A DNA stretch of 64,000 nucleotides from Phytomonas francai (lineage: Eukaryota > Euglenozoa > Kinetoplastea > Trypanosomatida > Trypanosomatidae). Below, one piece after another: positions 30,615 through 43,000 of this stretch. Below the pieces are notes generated by a model. The model was given only the letters and a program-made list of their open reading frames with translations, was not told where the DNA came from and did no database searches. Both the position numbers and the translations under genes were made by a program. Location of the stretch: the NCBI GenBank assembly GCA_001766655.1, contig MJCC01000007.1, forward strand, positions 303,275-367,274, given 5' to 3'. Position 1 is the stretch's first letter. Each line of letters begins with the position of its first letter.

Positions 30615-31883
30615 ATGAAGGGGTTGAATGGAAAGGATCGTCCGGCCGCTATAGCGCATCAAAACTTTGAAGTGGAGTGCGCGGTCCTGGTTCTACAATT
30701 TCACGGTGCTGGAAGCGTTGTTCTGATTGACGGTCGTGCCTCGATCTTCTGCGCGGGCCTCACGCGCAATGTGCGGTACCGCTTCGACAGGTGCAGCATC
30801 CCGATTGAGGTCCCCGCGAGCGCCCGCTTCGACGTCGAGGGCGACTTCGCGGCGCACCACGGCGTCCTGGATTCCGCCGTGGCGGACCTCCACGCGGTCC
30901 TCGACGCCGCGCGCGCCGACGCCCTGCGCGAGCTCCGCGCGCCGCGCGAGGGCGCGGCCGAGGAGGCCTACGCGGGGCCGCGCGTGCTCGTCGTGGGCGC
31001 GCAGGGCGTCGGGAAGAGCGGGCTCTGCCGGGCGCTGGTGAACCTCGCGGTGGGCGGCGGGGGCCGAGGGGTCGCCTTCGTGGACGCGGACGTTGGGCAG
31101 CAGGGGGTGGCCTGCCCCGGCAGCGTCGCTGTGGCCTTCATGGAGGGCCCCGTCCCCGTCGACGAGGGCTTCAACGGCGTCATGCCGCTGAGTTTCTTCT
31201 TCGGCGCGGTCGCCGTGACGGCAGCGACGCGGAAGCGCTATTTGGACCTCTGCGCCGGCATCGCGCAGGCCGTCGCGGCCGTCGGCTTCGCCCGGCCCCA
31301 CTTCCAGTCCGGCGGGCTCATCGTCAACACGATGGGCTGGACGACGGGCCTCGGGCAGGACCTGCTCACGGAGCTCGCCGCCATCTTCGCCGCCACCCAC
31401 ATCATCGTCGCCGGCTCCGACTCCGCGCTCGAGGAGGCCATGGAGAGCGCCGTGCTCGGGCGAAGCGTCCGCGTCCTGCGGTACCCCAGACGGCCGCTCC
31501 TCCGGAAGCGCCCGGCCGCCCTCCTCGCCGAGACGCGAACGCAGCAGCTCGTCTCGTACTTCGTCGGGACCCCGCGCACGCCGCTTTTGCCCGCCCGCCT
31601 CGTCGCGAAGACCACGGAGGTCTACTTCGTGAACGCGCTAACGCTGGAGTTGATGTCTTGGCAGGACATCAAGCTGCGCAGCGTCGCGGCGGTTGTCTGG
31701 GCAGACAGTATCGAAACGGCCGCGGAGGCGAACGCGGCGGGGTATATCGTCCTTTTAGAGGTCGGCAAACGCTTCTTTTCCTTCCTCTCGCCAGCCTCTG
31801 GGAGTCTCCCAAAACCCTATCTACTGGTCTCGAACACGATTTCCTTGCCTTCGTCGAAGGTACCGCCCTTGGGGCAGACATGA
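30615..31883 (+). CDS. CLP1-type polynucleotide kinase / mRNA 3'-end processing factor
   Basis: The product is 422 aa. CLP1 is a P-loop protein of the pre-mRNA cleavage complex and, in animals, an RNA 5'-kinase in the tRNA-splicing complex. An N-terminal beta domain is followed by Walker A GAQGVGKS at 128-135, the family motif FVDADVGQQGVACPG (FVDLDVGQ.. in others), and a C-terminal domain. The P-loop Lys and Ser are intact, but the usual TDVGKS is QGVGKS. The central part is encoded by very GC-rich DNA. The upstream ATG at 30492 would add 41 residues of UTR-like sequence, so 30615 is preferred. A related Nol9/Grc3-type kinase is the main alternative, though the length favours CLP1. Confidence 0.8.
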   Translation: MKGLNGKDRPAAIAHQNFEVECAVLVLQFHGAGSVVLIDGRASIFCAGLTRNVRYRFDRCSIPIEVPASARFDVEGDFAAHHGVLDSAVADLHAVLDAARADALRELRAPREGAAEEAYAGPRVLVVGAQGVGKSGLCRALVNLAVGGGGRGVAFVDADVGQQGVACPGSVAVAFMEGPVPVDEGFNGVMPLSFFFGAVAVTAATRKRYLDLCAGIAQAVAAVGFARPHFQSGGLIVNTMGWTTGLGQDLLTELAAIFAATHIIVAGSDSALEEAMESAVLGRSVRVLRYPRRPLLRKRPAALLAETRTQQLVSYFVGTPRTPLLPARLVAKTTEVYFVNALTLELMSWQDIKLRSVAAVVWADSIETAAEANAAGYIVLLEVGKRFFSFLSPASGSLPKPYLLVSNTISLPSSKVPPLGQT

Positions 31884-32597
31884 GAGAGCGGAGGGGAGGG
31901 GCGCGTGTGTGTGTGTGTATGTGTATGGGCGTGCCTGAGGGAGGAGAAGGGAGTGAGTATTCAGTACCACGCCTCGTTGTAGCGTGCGAAGACTCCTTTG
32001 AAGACAACGCAGGGAAGAAAATCTTTCCTTTTTTCTTTGTTTTATTGGTCTTCATAGATGACGATAGATCGTTTCGAATTTTCTGCTTTTATCTAGAGAG
32101 TGCGTACACTCTTTTCCGGTTATTTCGTCGTGGAGTGGTCAAATCTTTCCCCTTCTTGCGAGCGAGTGATCGATATTGGGTTTGATTCTACTATATTTTT
32201 TCTTAATCATACAAGTTGACTCATTTAATAAGTAAAAACTTTGAAACAACAAGTTCATTCCCCCCCCCCTTGTTTTTGTTGCGGCTTTATATAAACAGTT
32301 TCTCTTGGAGGAAGTAATGCAAATGTAGGCGAATATATTTACCTTCATGTTAATAACCCCCTTCTGTAGCGCTTCGTTTTCTTCATAGCTTACCTATAGA
32401 ACCTTGGAAAGTAGGAATATATATAAATATATATATTTATATTTATTGTCATAAACCATTAGTGCGCTATATCGGGTGTAAAAAGTGAGCTCTGAATAGA
32501 GGGCTATCTGTTTTTTTCTTAATTATCATTTTTGATATTTAAATAGTACTTATTCACTTCGAATAGGTGCAATCGAGTAGAGAATAATTTGGCCAAA
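31884..32597. other. intergenic region
   Basis: Contains a (GT)7 repeat (31905-31918), a C10 run near 32260-32269, and AT-palindromic sequence near 32418-32446. A T-rich run with AG at 32545-32546 is the likely acceptor for the next gene. No gene seen. Confidence 0.5.
31905..31918. repeat. (GT)7 microsatellite
   Basis: Seven GT units just after the CLP1 stop codon. Confidence 0.85.
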
Positions 32598-33326
32598 ATG
32601 TTTCAACCAAATGTAGAGTCTCGGTATCTTCTAAGCATAAACTCTTACGCGGAATCTTTTCGCTTGTGCTATGGATCGATGGTGCGGTTGTGCATTCACA
32701 CCACTGTGTACTACGGAGGCAGAGGGCTTATACGGGAGAAACTATTAGGCAAAAAAGGCACGCTCAAAGTCAATGAACGCGACGCGATTCGTTATCTCCT
32801 TTCGATGGTAGCTGAAATGGGGGTTTCGATGCTTTGGGTGCCTGTTCAATACCTTGCCGCGATCAACGCACCGCGTTTCTTGCTGGACTATATCCTGACC
32901 AACTGGTCTGATGTGCTTTCCAAAATCGACAGGTTTCAAACAGCCCGCTACGCGAGCTATGCATCGTACGCATTCTCCAGTGATCCTGACTCGGAGTGGA
33001 ATTTAGATTTCTTTTCTTGGCAGGTACCGTCGATTATTTTGACGACTGTGAAAATAGTGCTGCGTCGTCGCCAGGCTGGCGCCCGCACGGGACGCTTGGC
33101 TCTTGCGCTCTTCGCGCAAATCATCCTGCGTGCCTACTCCTCCACGTTTTCGGTCATGATCCCGGAGACGGTGATGGAAGTATTCGAGGCCGTTTTCGCC
33201 ACCTTGCTCGAGGGCATGGTCACGTCTTACCTCGTACGCAATACGTGGCCCTTCCACCCCAACGGGGGCTCAAAGGAGTCGAGCGTCGCCACGGATAACG
33301 TGAGCTCGGAGAGTCCCGATGCGTAG
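32598..33326 (+). CDS. multi-helix membrane-associated protein, unknown function
   Basis: The product is 242 aa from the first ATG (32598). I do not recognise the family. Hydrophobic or amphipathic segments occur at about residues 75-92 (MGVSMLWVPVQYLAAI), 140-155 (VPSIILTTVKIV), 168-185 and 195-215. A basic segment KIVLRRRQAGARTGR sits between the second and third. The C terminus is Ser-rich. Size and loops recall small carrier-like or organelle membrane proteins, but no diagnostic motif is visible. Coding character is clear from composition and from its position between genes on the same strand. Confidence 0.55.
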   Translation: MFQPNVESRYLLSINSYAESFRLCYGSMVRLCIHTTVYYGGRGLIREKLLGKKGTLKVNERDAIRYLLSMVAEMGVSMLWVPVQYLAAINAPRFLLDYILTNWSDVLSKIDRFQTARYASYASYAFSSDPDSEWNLDFFSWQVPSIILTTVKIVLRRRQAGARTGRLALALFAQIILRAYSSTFSVMIPETVMEVFEAVFATLLEGMVTSYLVRNTWPFHPNGGSKESSVATDNVSSESPDA

Positions 33327-34074
33327 GACGTCCATGAGGGGCAGCGCTGTCAAGGCAACCTTTTGGAAAAGTGAGTCAAGGGTAAAGAGAGCACGACCTT
33401 TTCATTATTGTGTTGCTTTTCGCTACCAATTTTTAGGTAGGAAATGAATAGTCTACCACACTCAAAAATATAAATAAAAGAATGCCAGGATATATCAATA
33501 GTTGATAAGTTTTGGCTCAGTGAATTTATCGGATTATGTTTGAATATCTATTTCACTCATTATAAGACGTTTATACTTTTGAATATATGGTTAATAGAAC
33601 TATCCATTTGAAAGAATCTAACGTTATCTATTATATTGATTATTGTTTCGCTGATTAAAGGGACATATTCGCGCTCTTTTGATATCTATATTTCTATCGT
33701 TACGAGTACTGTTGCTGTTCTATGATTTTCCCCCCTTAAATGTTTCTTGACTGATCTAATTTGCATATGATCGTACATATGAAAGCTCTAAAGCGTTGCT
33801 TTCTTCTATAGTATCTTTGAATACCAAAGTGGAAGAGAAAGAAAGAAGGCTTTGCTCCTGACAAAAGCATGTTTTGAGTTGATTCAATGCCATATTCGTT
33901 TTTAAAAACATGCACATACACCCATATTGCATGAAATGTTATTCAAAAGTACATGGGTCTCAGGTATTTCCTTTGTGTGCCTTTTCCGGAAAAGAAAAAG
34001 ATGCTTACTTCCTCTTCTTTTCCCCTTTTAAAATGCACATTGGTGGTCTAGAAAAAAGTTAGTTCAGCTTTCAC
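33327..34074. other. intergenic region
   Basis: AT-rich. A pyrimidine tract at about 34008-34029 with AG at 34050-34051 is the probable acceptor for the giant gene (UTR about 24 nt). Nothing else recognised. Confidence 0.5.
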
Positions 34075-37000
34075 ATGTCTGCAATTACTTTGCCAAGAAA
34101 GGGCGAAGCGATAGGGGCATTGGTCGCTTCGCGGTATACCGTAGCTGCACCAGATCCCACGGAAGCGCCTATTTCAGGTGAAGATGCCCAGCGCTACTAT
34201 ATGGATATATGTACGCAATTTGACATACACGCCAACAATTCATTTCTCAAACAACTGCAAAACAAAAATGTCGCTATCGCCTTCCAAAATGACTACCTTG
34301 GGGAGAATGGCATCGCCGCCATTGTAGCGGCACTTCAGCGGTGTGCGATTCATGCGTTAAGCCTGGCATCTTGCCGATTGCAGGTGGAGGACGTACGGCA
34401 TATCTGCGATGCTTTTGTCGTTCATCCAACTTTGGAAAGACTGGATTTGCGCGGGAACGCTATCACTGTGGCGGGAAGCAAGCGCATCCTGAACCTTGTT
34501 AGCCGGAACTCACACATCAGGGAAGTTGAGCTTGATGTCGATACCCCCAATCTCGATGCGATAAGGCAGAGGTGTTATCAAAATACGGAGGGCGTTATGA
34601 GGCCAAAGTATTGCGCTGCGTGCGGTGCACCTGTCACCCCGAAAAGCCGTGGGTGCGCGGCGGATCCGTGTTTCGTGGCCTCGGGCATCGTCTTTTCCGT
34701 TCTGCAGAGTCAATTCACGCAACAGATAAAGGGGAACCTCACAGCGGTGGAGTTGTACACTTTTTTTGCACTTCTTCAGCAGGTCTGTGAAACGTCTAAC
34801 GGAGTTTTGCTTCTCTGCTCCGAAGAGTGCGCCACAGAGATCACATTGGATTTACTCGCTTGCGCAAGTTATGCTCACGCTACTGTCTTCAGCGATAAGT
34901 CGAGGATGAAAGAAACAATTTCAGATCTGAAGTGCGCTTTTCCACCTCAAGTCAATCAAAAATGGAGACTTCCCACTCTGACAATTATTAGAAATTTACG
35001 AAAAGAGTTTCTAGAGAAAGGGCCCGCTGGGAAGCTAGAGGACCGTGCATCATTAGAGAACAGTTTTGAAGAAATTTTTGATGAGGAATTGGGTATCGGA
35101 GATCCTCAATCCAGAAGTGTTGATAGGGTATGCCCCATCTGTGGCTTCCTCTTTACAAACACAAATGTGAAGCATGTCGCGTCGACCCTTTTGAAGTTGT
35201 TTCTTCATGATCTAGATTGCTATCTAGGAAAAAATACGTCGATTCTGGCCGCATCTGGGTTCTTACGCATTTGTCAAACGATGACGCAGCACGCGAACTT
35301 AGCGACCTGCTGCTCTCGTAAGTGCTTGCGCCAGGTATCGCGTTTCGCGCTTTACGGATTTAGGGGCGTTATTCGGAGCTTTTACACCAAAAATGAGCCC
35401 GCGCTGTCCTCTATGATGCACTGGAACCCTGACCACAGGCCTGAGTTGCCTATGTTCAGCTTTAGCATTCTCGATATGTCCACCTTAAACGTGTACGACG
35501 TCGGTGAGGAGGGGATCTCCTGCGCGCTGGCGGTGGCGAGCGCGATGGAGGATATTGAAAGGGTCCCGATGGATCCGTATTTTATCTACGCCGCCGGCCG
35601 GCACCTCGCGCGACAGCCCTGCGGGAGCGTCGGCATGACCCTCCAATCCGCCTGCGAGGCGGTCTGCACGTTTGGCTGCCTCGAGGCCGCCGCGGCGCCC
35701 TTCCCGCGGGGCCCCGCCAGCGACTGGGAGGCGTGGGGCCGGGGCGGGCATGATATCGCCGCGATCCTGCGCGAGGCCTTCGCGCGGCGGCGGGGCGGGG
35801 TCTACGCTGTGGACGGGCCGCACGGGAACCTCTTTGATAACGTTCGCGGCGCGCTTTGGAGGTTCAACCGCCAGCGTCGGAGCGTCCTCGTCGTCATCAA
35901 GGCCTCTGTAAGGTGGTTCGACATCCCGAATGGGGTCATCGCGAACGAGAGCGCCGCGCCGCGGGGCGGCTTCTACACCACAGTGAAGGTTATCGGACAG
36001 AGCGTCCTGGACAACGAACCGCACTTGATCTTGCAGGGCCACTTCGGCGCACGTGTTGGTTACAGAGGATTTTTTTATATCACCAAGAATCTTTTCAACC
36101 GCTTTACCACTGGGAACGCCTATATCTTTTTGGATCGCAACTGTTTTTCAGATCCTCGACGGGGATCTCTCCAGCCATTGTCTTCCGCAGGATTCGCTAG
36201 AGGGGTTGTGTCGCCGTGTGTGCAGGAGCTCTTTGACCAGCTAAACGCTGAGGTTACTCAGCTGAATAAAGTGCTTTCTACTTCGGTAAATGTTTCCCTT
36301 AAGGGTGGTGGTGCTCTAAACCTGATGGGTGATCAGCTACGATGCGTGGAGGATCTGTTACATCAGCTTCCACCGATCCTATTCTTTTTGAGGGAATCGG
36401 AGCGCCGGACAGGTGTGGTTTTCTCGGATTCACAGCTTGGCATCGCAAAAATTGCAGCCACGTTTCTTTCTCAGATGCGCCCTGTAGTGTCTACCTCCGA
36501 GTTAATTTTTATCCTCAGCGAGATGTTTGGAGTAGATGTATGCCGTTGGTTGCGTCTCGCTCTTCGGACTTTCTGTGAACGATCTATTTCTTTTCCTCCA
36601 CCCTGGGATACTACAGAAAGGACGTATACGTCATTACGGAGTGCGCTTCATGAGAATGAATCTGGGCGAGGTTTATCTGGATGCTGGGTTTCCATTCCGC
36701 TTCTGCCGCCTGGCACTTCTGGGAAAGACAAGTCTGACTCCCAACTCCCGACGTTGGCCGATACAACACTTGAGTGCCTTAGCCTTAATCAATCGGATAC
36801 AACAGTAACTCAGGTAAATGCGTCGACAGAGTCTGAGCTGGACGGAAGGTTGTCGCCCTACCCCTCTGCAGAAAATCGAACGCAAAAGCAGGAGGAACCC
36901 GCAGGCGGGGGGCTCCGTTTTGGTCACCTGGGAAAGCGCTGGAGTGCTGTTCATCTTTGCAACGATGATGGTACGGTATCCCCGCTTATTGTCTGCTTCC

Positions 37001-40000
37001 TGGGCAATGCCGTCTGTCTGTATGACCTGGCAGCCTCGAGAGTTGCTCAGCCACTAGTAGAGATAAAGCCATATTCCGCGCTTCTAGGCGAGTTCCCTTT
37101 CATGTACGGCATTGACTGTGCCTTTAACCACCCGCTGCGGCCCCGTGAAGTGCTTCTGTTTTCCTCAGGAATGTTTGCTGTTTGGGATGCTGCTAGGAGG
37201 AAGTGTCTGCTGAGCCCGTGCAACTATCTCGAATCTCAACAGTTTGCCCATTTACCTGAGGTTTTCAGAAGGGTAGAACATGGCGGCATACCCGCAGCGC
37301 TGGCCTTTCCTGGCACTCCTTTAGTGGCCTTTTTTAGCCGATCACGGGAGTATGTTGTTTATGACTTGGAAAAGCGAGAAGTCCGCTTCCTTGGATCTAT
37401 TATGCGTGCACGCAAATACGGAACCTCGCTAGTCGGCGATCGACACTGGACCCCGTTCGAGATGGGGGACCAGCACCGCTCCGAGCGAGAGATGTTCGAC
37501 ACCTCAAACAACATCTCACAAGCAAATAAGTCTGTGCATTTCACCATACCCCCTTTTAATGAGGAAATAATGCATCGTTTCATCACCAGCGGAATTCCCA
37601 TGGCTGTGCTTCAGGGAGAGACGAATGCAGCCGGGAGCGGTAAGGCCACTTCGGATGCATATGCTCAGAAGGAAACGGTCTCTTCCATTTTGCTTCCCAT
37701 GGTATCCGGAGAGGTTCTCAGTATGAGGGTGGACACTGAAGCCGTTGGTATCAGTAGCTGGCTTTCACTTTTATCAGTGGTCCCTATGCGAGACTCGAAA
37801 CTCGCCCGACTGCCACTTTCCTTTCGTCAAATTGCGGTAGAGGCACTATCGGAAATGTGCTCGGTTGTGGTGGAGCACAAGGTTCGCACAAATCCCCACC
37901 TCACCTCCTTGGAGCTTTATCAGCCTAGTTGTTCCGAGCGGACCGCTACTACTGATCATGTCTCGCATTATTCGCCTTCTGCTGACATCGACACCAGATC
38001 AGATCAAATAGCGCCTCCTGGCGTAATAACGGGTGTAGTTGTGTCGACGCATCTATGGACGTCGACGCCGCGCACCAAGACGTCCAGCTTCCCTACCTCC
38101 TTTCTGAGCCTCAGCTCATTCATTGCATCTGAGGAGATGGGCAGAAATGTTACCGGGAATAAAAAAGAAGTTTGCCACTACTATTATCTCGACCAAGACG
38201 TAGAGGTGGAGCCCAATACGGATTCGACGTCAAATTCAAAAAAATGGATACTGTTTGATTTCGGAATCGACCAGGCTGTGTCTTTTGGGGCTGTCATTCT
38301 CGTTACTAACGTTTTCTTCGACTCGATATCGAACTTTTCAGGCCTTCCTTTTGCTCCGGGGAGCGATGTCAAGCTATTTGTCGAGTCTAGTGAAGATGCG
38401 ATTCTCTTTCAGCGGGTTCCTCTTAATTTAACTGTGCATGGGCATCTGGTGTTTGCCTCGTGGAGGGAGGTGAACGCCGCGCAATATTGGCGAATAGGGT
38501 TGGATATCGCTGTCAACTCCCCCGCCCTAGCTCAACTGAGTGATTTTGGGATTGTCCATGTGCTCTGGTATCGTGCGGTGTGGCAACCCACATTATGTGA
38601 ACTTGGCGTCCTTGAGGCTTTTGTTCCATCCCATGAAGACGATGCACCAGAGGTTTCCATCGCTGCTCCATACGTTTTGGGTAAGCCGGAAAACATCCTG
38701 AGCTGCAGCGCCACGAGCGCGGTATTTATGGCGCCAACATCTCATGGCTGGTGGGAACGGCGAGCAGTGTTACCTCTACTCCGCGGCGATGACGCCGGTG
38801 TAGCGTCATCAGCTCTCTTTTTTTGTGGTGACTTCTTTTCTGAGATGGACTTAGAGCACTACGAGGTCATGGAAAAACGCTCCGTCGCGCTACGCCGGCA
38901 TCCAGCCTTCAATACGATGCCCTACCCATTCCACAAGGGGCTCGATGGGATCTTTTACACACACTTAGGGAACTCCGCAACGCGAATTGTAACCTTGCTG
39001 CGCGATGGCTTATGCCTGCACTGGAATTTGGAAGAAGGCCGCGCTGAAGGGCCTGTTGTCCGCTCACAGGAAGCGGAAGAATTTTATAGGATTCCAATCG
39101 ACTTGGAAAAGGATCTTGTCCATATCGCAAACACATGGCGTACTCCACGGGAGGTTCGTGTTGTTTACAAGACCCAATCTTCCGCTAAATTTCTGAGCAC
39201 CCTGTGCTGGGATATGGAACGCTGTGTTGTGACAGAGGGGCCCATGCCTCTCGACAAAAATCCGCATCTAAACTGCCCTGAACTACTAGGAAGTAAAACC
39301 ATTTCGTGTATCTTTTCCACTCCACAAAGCCCCAATAGCTTCGTTATTTTCGCGGAAGATCTTGTGGCACACCGCCCCCTCCCCTACACATCGCCGTCGT
39401 CGTCGTCTGACTCGTGGGTGGTGAGTACGATACCTTTAAGTCGGGCTTTCCATCGCCTTCAATACGCTCTTCCAGCGTGGGGCCTGCGGCGGTTCGATGC
39501 GATCGTTATGGTGGACTTGCGCAGCCACCCGCTCCTGGTACTGGGCCTCGTCTTAGAGTGTCGACGCATCGACGCCGATAGGGCGTGGACTGTGGAGTAC
39601 AGCGACGACGCCACCCATTGGTGCACCGCCAGTTGTCACTATCAGAGCTCGCTTTCTACTCGAACGACGTGGTCACCCACCTGTGTGAAAGGGGTTTCCC
39701 ATCGCTTTTGGCGAATGTCAACATCGTGGGATGCGTCTAGTTTTGATCAAGGGGCACCCGCAGCCGAAACGCAAAGAGAAGATCAGAAGGTGACCTTTTA
39801 CTCCGGTCTTCAGTTCTTACTGCTTCCACACACGACTTGCTGTGTGCTGCCCAGACGACTGAATACGAACGGACAGCTCATGGGCCAACCCAGAGAGCTT
39901 TTTATCGAGAACCCGCGTCATGGCTGCATTGCCTTTGAAGCTCTCACAGACGCCGTGGTGGAGAACGCTACAAAGCCACGCTATATTTTACTCGACTACG

Positions 40001-43000
40001 GTTTGAATGCACCTTTTTTATTTGCTGGGATTTCTATTGTGCGCAAACTTGAGAGACAAAAAAAAGGCGAAAGTTTTGTTTCAAATCGCTTTCGGCGCCA
40101 TGCACCGCTGGTGGTGGAGGTTTTATGCAGTGATGACGCCATCCTGTGGAGGAACCGCGGTTCCTTTTCAAGCCCTTTCGGATGCCTAAAAGCGTTCTGG
40201 GACACTACCGAGGTACTAAGCCCGTCGCGCTTTTGGAAGCTAGAATTTAAAACGACCTCTGCTTTGGAAATTGGGCAACTTGTGCTTTATGCTGCTCGGT
40301 GTCCCTTTCTAAAACTGCGTTCCGTAGACCACAGCCATGCAGTTCCTTGCACTTCCCTACTCTGGATTAGCCCTTCTAGGAAGCCATCGTATTATGGCGC
40401 GGATATAGTTGACACCAGGGACAAAAAAAGCCCCCATTTGACCACCTGTGTTGGTGATTCCCTTACTCTTGATATGACTTCATTATCGATCCGTGAAGGT
40501 GCAATTTGCGGCGTTGAATTGCGATGTGCGCTAACTACAACCGTGAAGGTGGGCTTCGGCGTGGAGTGCAGTCATGACGAGATCAAATGGCTTAATGTCT
40601 CCTACATCAAGATTTGTGTTTGTCAGTGCGCCAGCGCCGCGTGCTGGCCAGCCCTTGGGCACTATCGATTCTGGCGCTTACGCATAATTTCCAGCACTCA
40701 CTCACACGGCTTCATGCATCTAGAGCGAGTGAAGTGGCTGACATCAAAATTTGTTCTCTATAAGCAAATCCCCTCACAAGCACTAGAAATAGTAGAAAAT
40801 GCGAACACGATCGAGAAAACTGTTTTGCAGGTGCAGCTATCTTCTCCTGAGGCCATGGTGGGCATCAAAGTGAACGGTCTTCCTCCTGGAAGCACGTACA
40901 CGGTAGAGCGTCTCGATTTGGATGGGATCACCTGGAGAGAGGTTAGTCGCATTGAGAGCCAGAACTCATTGATCTCGACGAATGTGTTAAAGAACTGGAA
41001 CCCGGGCCTGCCTAGTACCTCTTGGCGTCTGCGCCGTAGTGACTCCGGTGAGGGTGCGAGGCCATTAAGCTCCGCCGTCATTGAAAGTGGAGCTAAAGAT
41101 CTGGCATCCAAACTGGTACACCTGGCGCCAATAGAGCAGCAGACAAGCATGTCTGCCCGATGGTTGGGATTTGTAAAGGAGGAGCCCTTCGAGGTTGATG
41201 TTAACTCTATCCATGGGGTAGCCCTACGCTGTGATCGTTTCGAGGAGGTTTGTCCGCTGTCCGAACTGTGTGTGCGCGCAACTGGCGCTACTCCTTTGCC
41301 TCTCACGGGCAAGGCCGTCTTACGAAGCCTTCCCGGCACCGAGGACGACCCGAGTCCTTCCAAGAGGGCGTCGACGATCCACTGGAGCTTTCCTTTACCG
41401 CTTCACCTGGACAGCGTATGTGTGTACGTGCGCGTGTCGGTGGAGGAGACGGGCGCGGTAGACGCCTCGCAGCCCTCCTCGCCCCCGCGCAGCCGCCGGG
41501 GCCGCGCGCTGCGCAGGGGGACGACCGCGAGGNNNNNNNNNNNNNNNNNNNNNNNNNNNNNNNNNNNNNNNNNNNNNNNNNNNNNNNNNNNNNNNNNNNN
41601 NNNNNNNNNNNNNNNNNNNNNNNNNNNNNNNNNNNNNNNNNNNNNNNNNNNNNNNTGCGCCCCTCACCCTCGTCGTGGAGACGTGCCACAACGCGCGGGA
41701 CTTCGTGCCGCTCGCCGCCGCGGCTGTGACGGAGGAGCCCGTGGTCCTCACGTGGGCGTGCCCCGGCGAGGCCTTCCGGCACTGGCGGCTGCGGCTGCAA
41801 CGGCCGAAGCGCGACACGCCGGGCGGCCCCACGGTCGGCATCCACCGCGTCCAGTGGTACGCCGGCCGCGTCGTGGGCAGCGCGGTCGTCGCCCCGGCGC
41901 AGGGCCTCCCGCACAGGATGAGCAACACCGCCTACGCCACGTGGCGGTCCGAGGCCTTTAACCACGAGGCAGAGTTTTGTCAGCAGTGTGCGTCTGGATT
42001 CTCCCAAGCCAAAGCCAAGGCGAGCGGGATGCTCGCGGCGGAGGAGGTCGATGAGTTTGGAAAGGTAGCCGAGCGCGTTTGCTCTTTGAAAAAAAAGTAT
42101 GAGCGATTCATCATTCGAAAAAGGAAAGAAATTCTTGAGGGTGCTGCATGGAGCCCGGGGGCCTTACCCGCGTCGATTCGAGCGCTATTTGCGGATGCCC
42201 ACAACCTTGATTCAGACCTTAATTATATTCTTCTTTGTTCTTCCGAGCATTACAACTGTGATTTTATCAATCTGGTTAAGCTCATTGGGCATCGCATGAA
42301 TGTAGGCGCTACCTTTGGATTCTGCAAAAAAATTTCCTGGTTTTATCCATGCCTATCCATTACTGGGAAGCTTCAGGATCCATTCTATGAGATCGAGGGC
42401 CTTTCAGTAAGCTATACCGTTTATTGGAGCCTGTCATTGGAACTTCAGCGCGATATGGATAATATTAATAATCCGTGTATAAATGCACTGAGCCCGCATC
42501 TTGCATCGCCTGTCATTTGTGTCTGCTTGAATGCAGCGGCACTTCGACGCGTTATTCGCTCGATGGGTCTTCCGCTTCTTCATCATGCTGGATTCAGGGC
42601 GCGACCGACGGGCGTTACCCATCCTGACAACAATTTAGTCCTCATTTGCTTTGCGCTGAATGAAATCTGTTTTACAGAACAGTATCCTCTCAAAGTGGGC
42701 CGCATTTCTAGCACCAAGACGATACCGAGTCCTTTTCCGTATCGCATTTTCTATGGTGTCAACTTTGTTCAGTCTATAGACCTAGCGTCCTTCCCGGCCC
42801 CTATTCTCAAGCTTCTGCACCGTATCTATTCGAAGTCCTTCCTCGATCACTACAGTACCTTGGTGGTATTTAATGCCACCTCAACTCACAGCCGAAAGGC
42901 AGTGTTACGCTTTACTCTTCCAGGCAGCGACGAGACACGCCTTCTCCATGATTATGGAGTGACAGTGGTCTCGATTGAGTTTGAGCTGGGGATGCGACTA

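Noticed and set aside
31658..32185. 175-codon + frame overlapping the end of CLP1
   Set aside because: Starts inside CLP1 in another frame and runs into UTR with a GT microsatellite; no domain.
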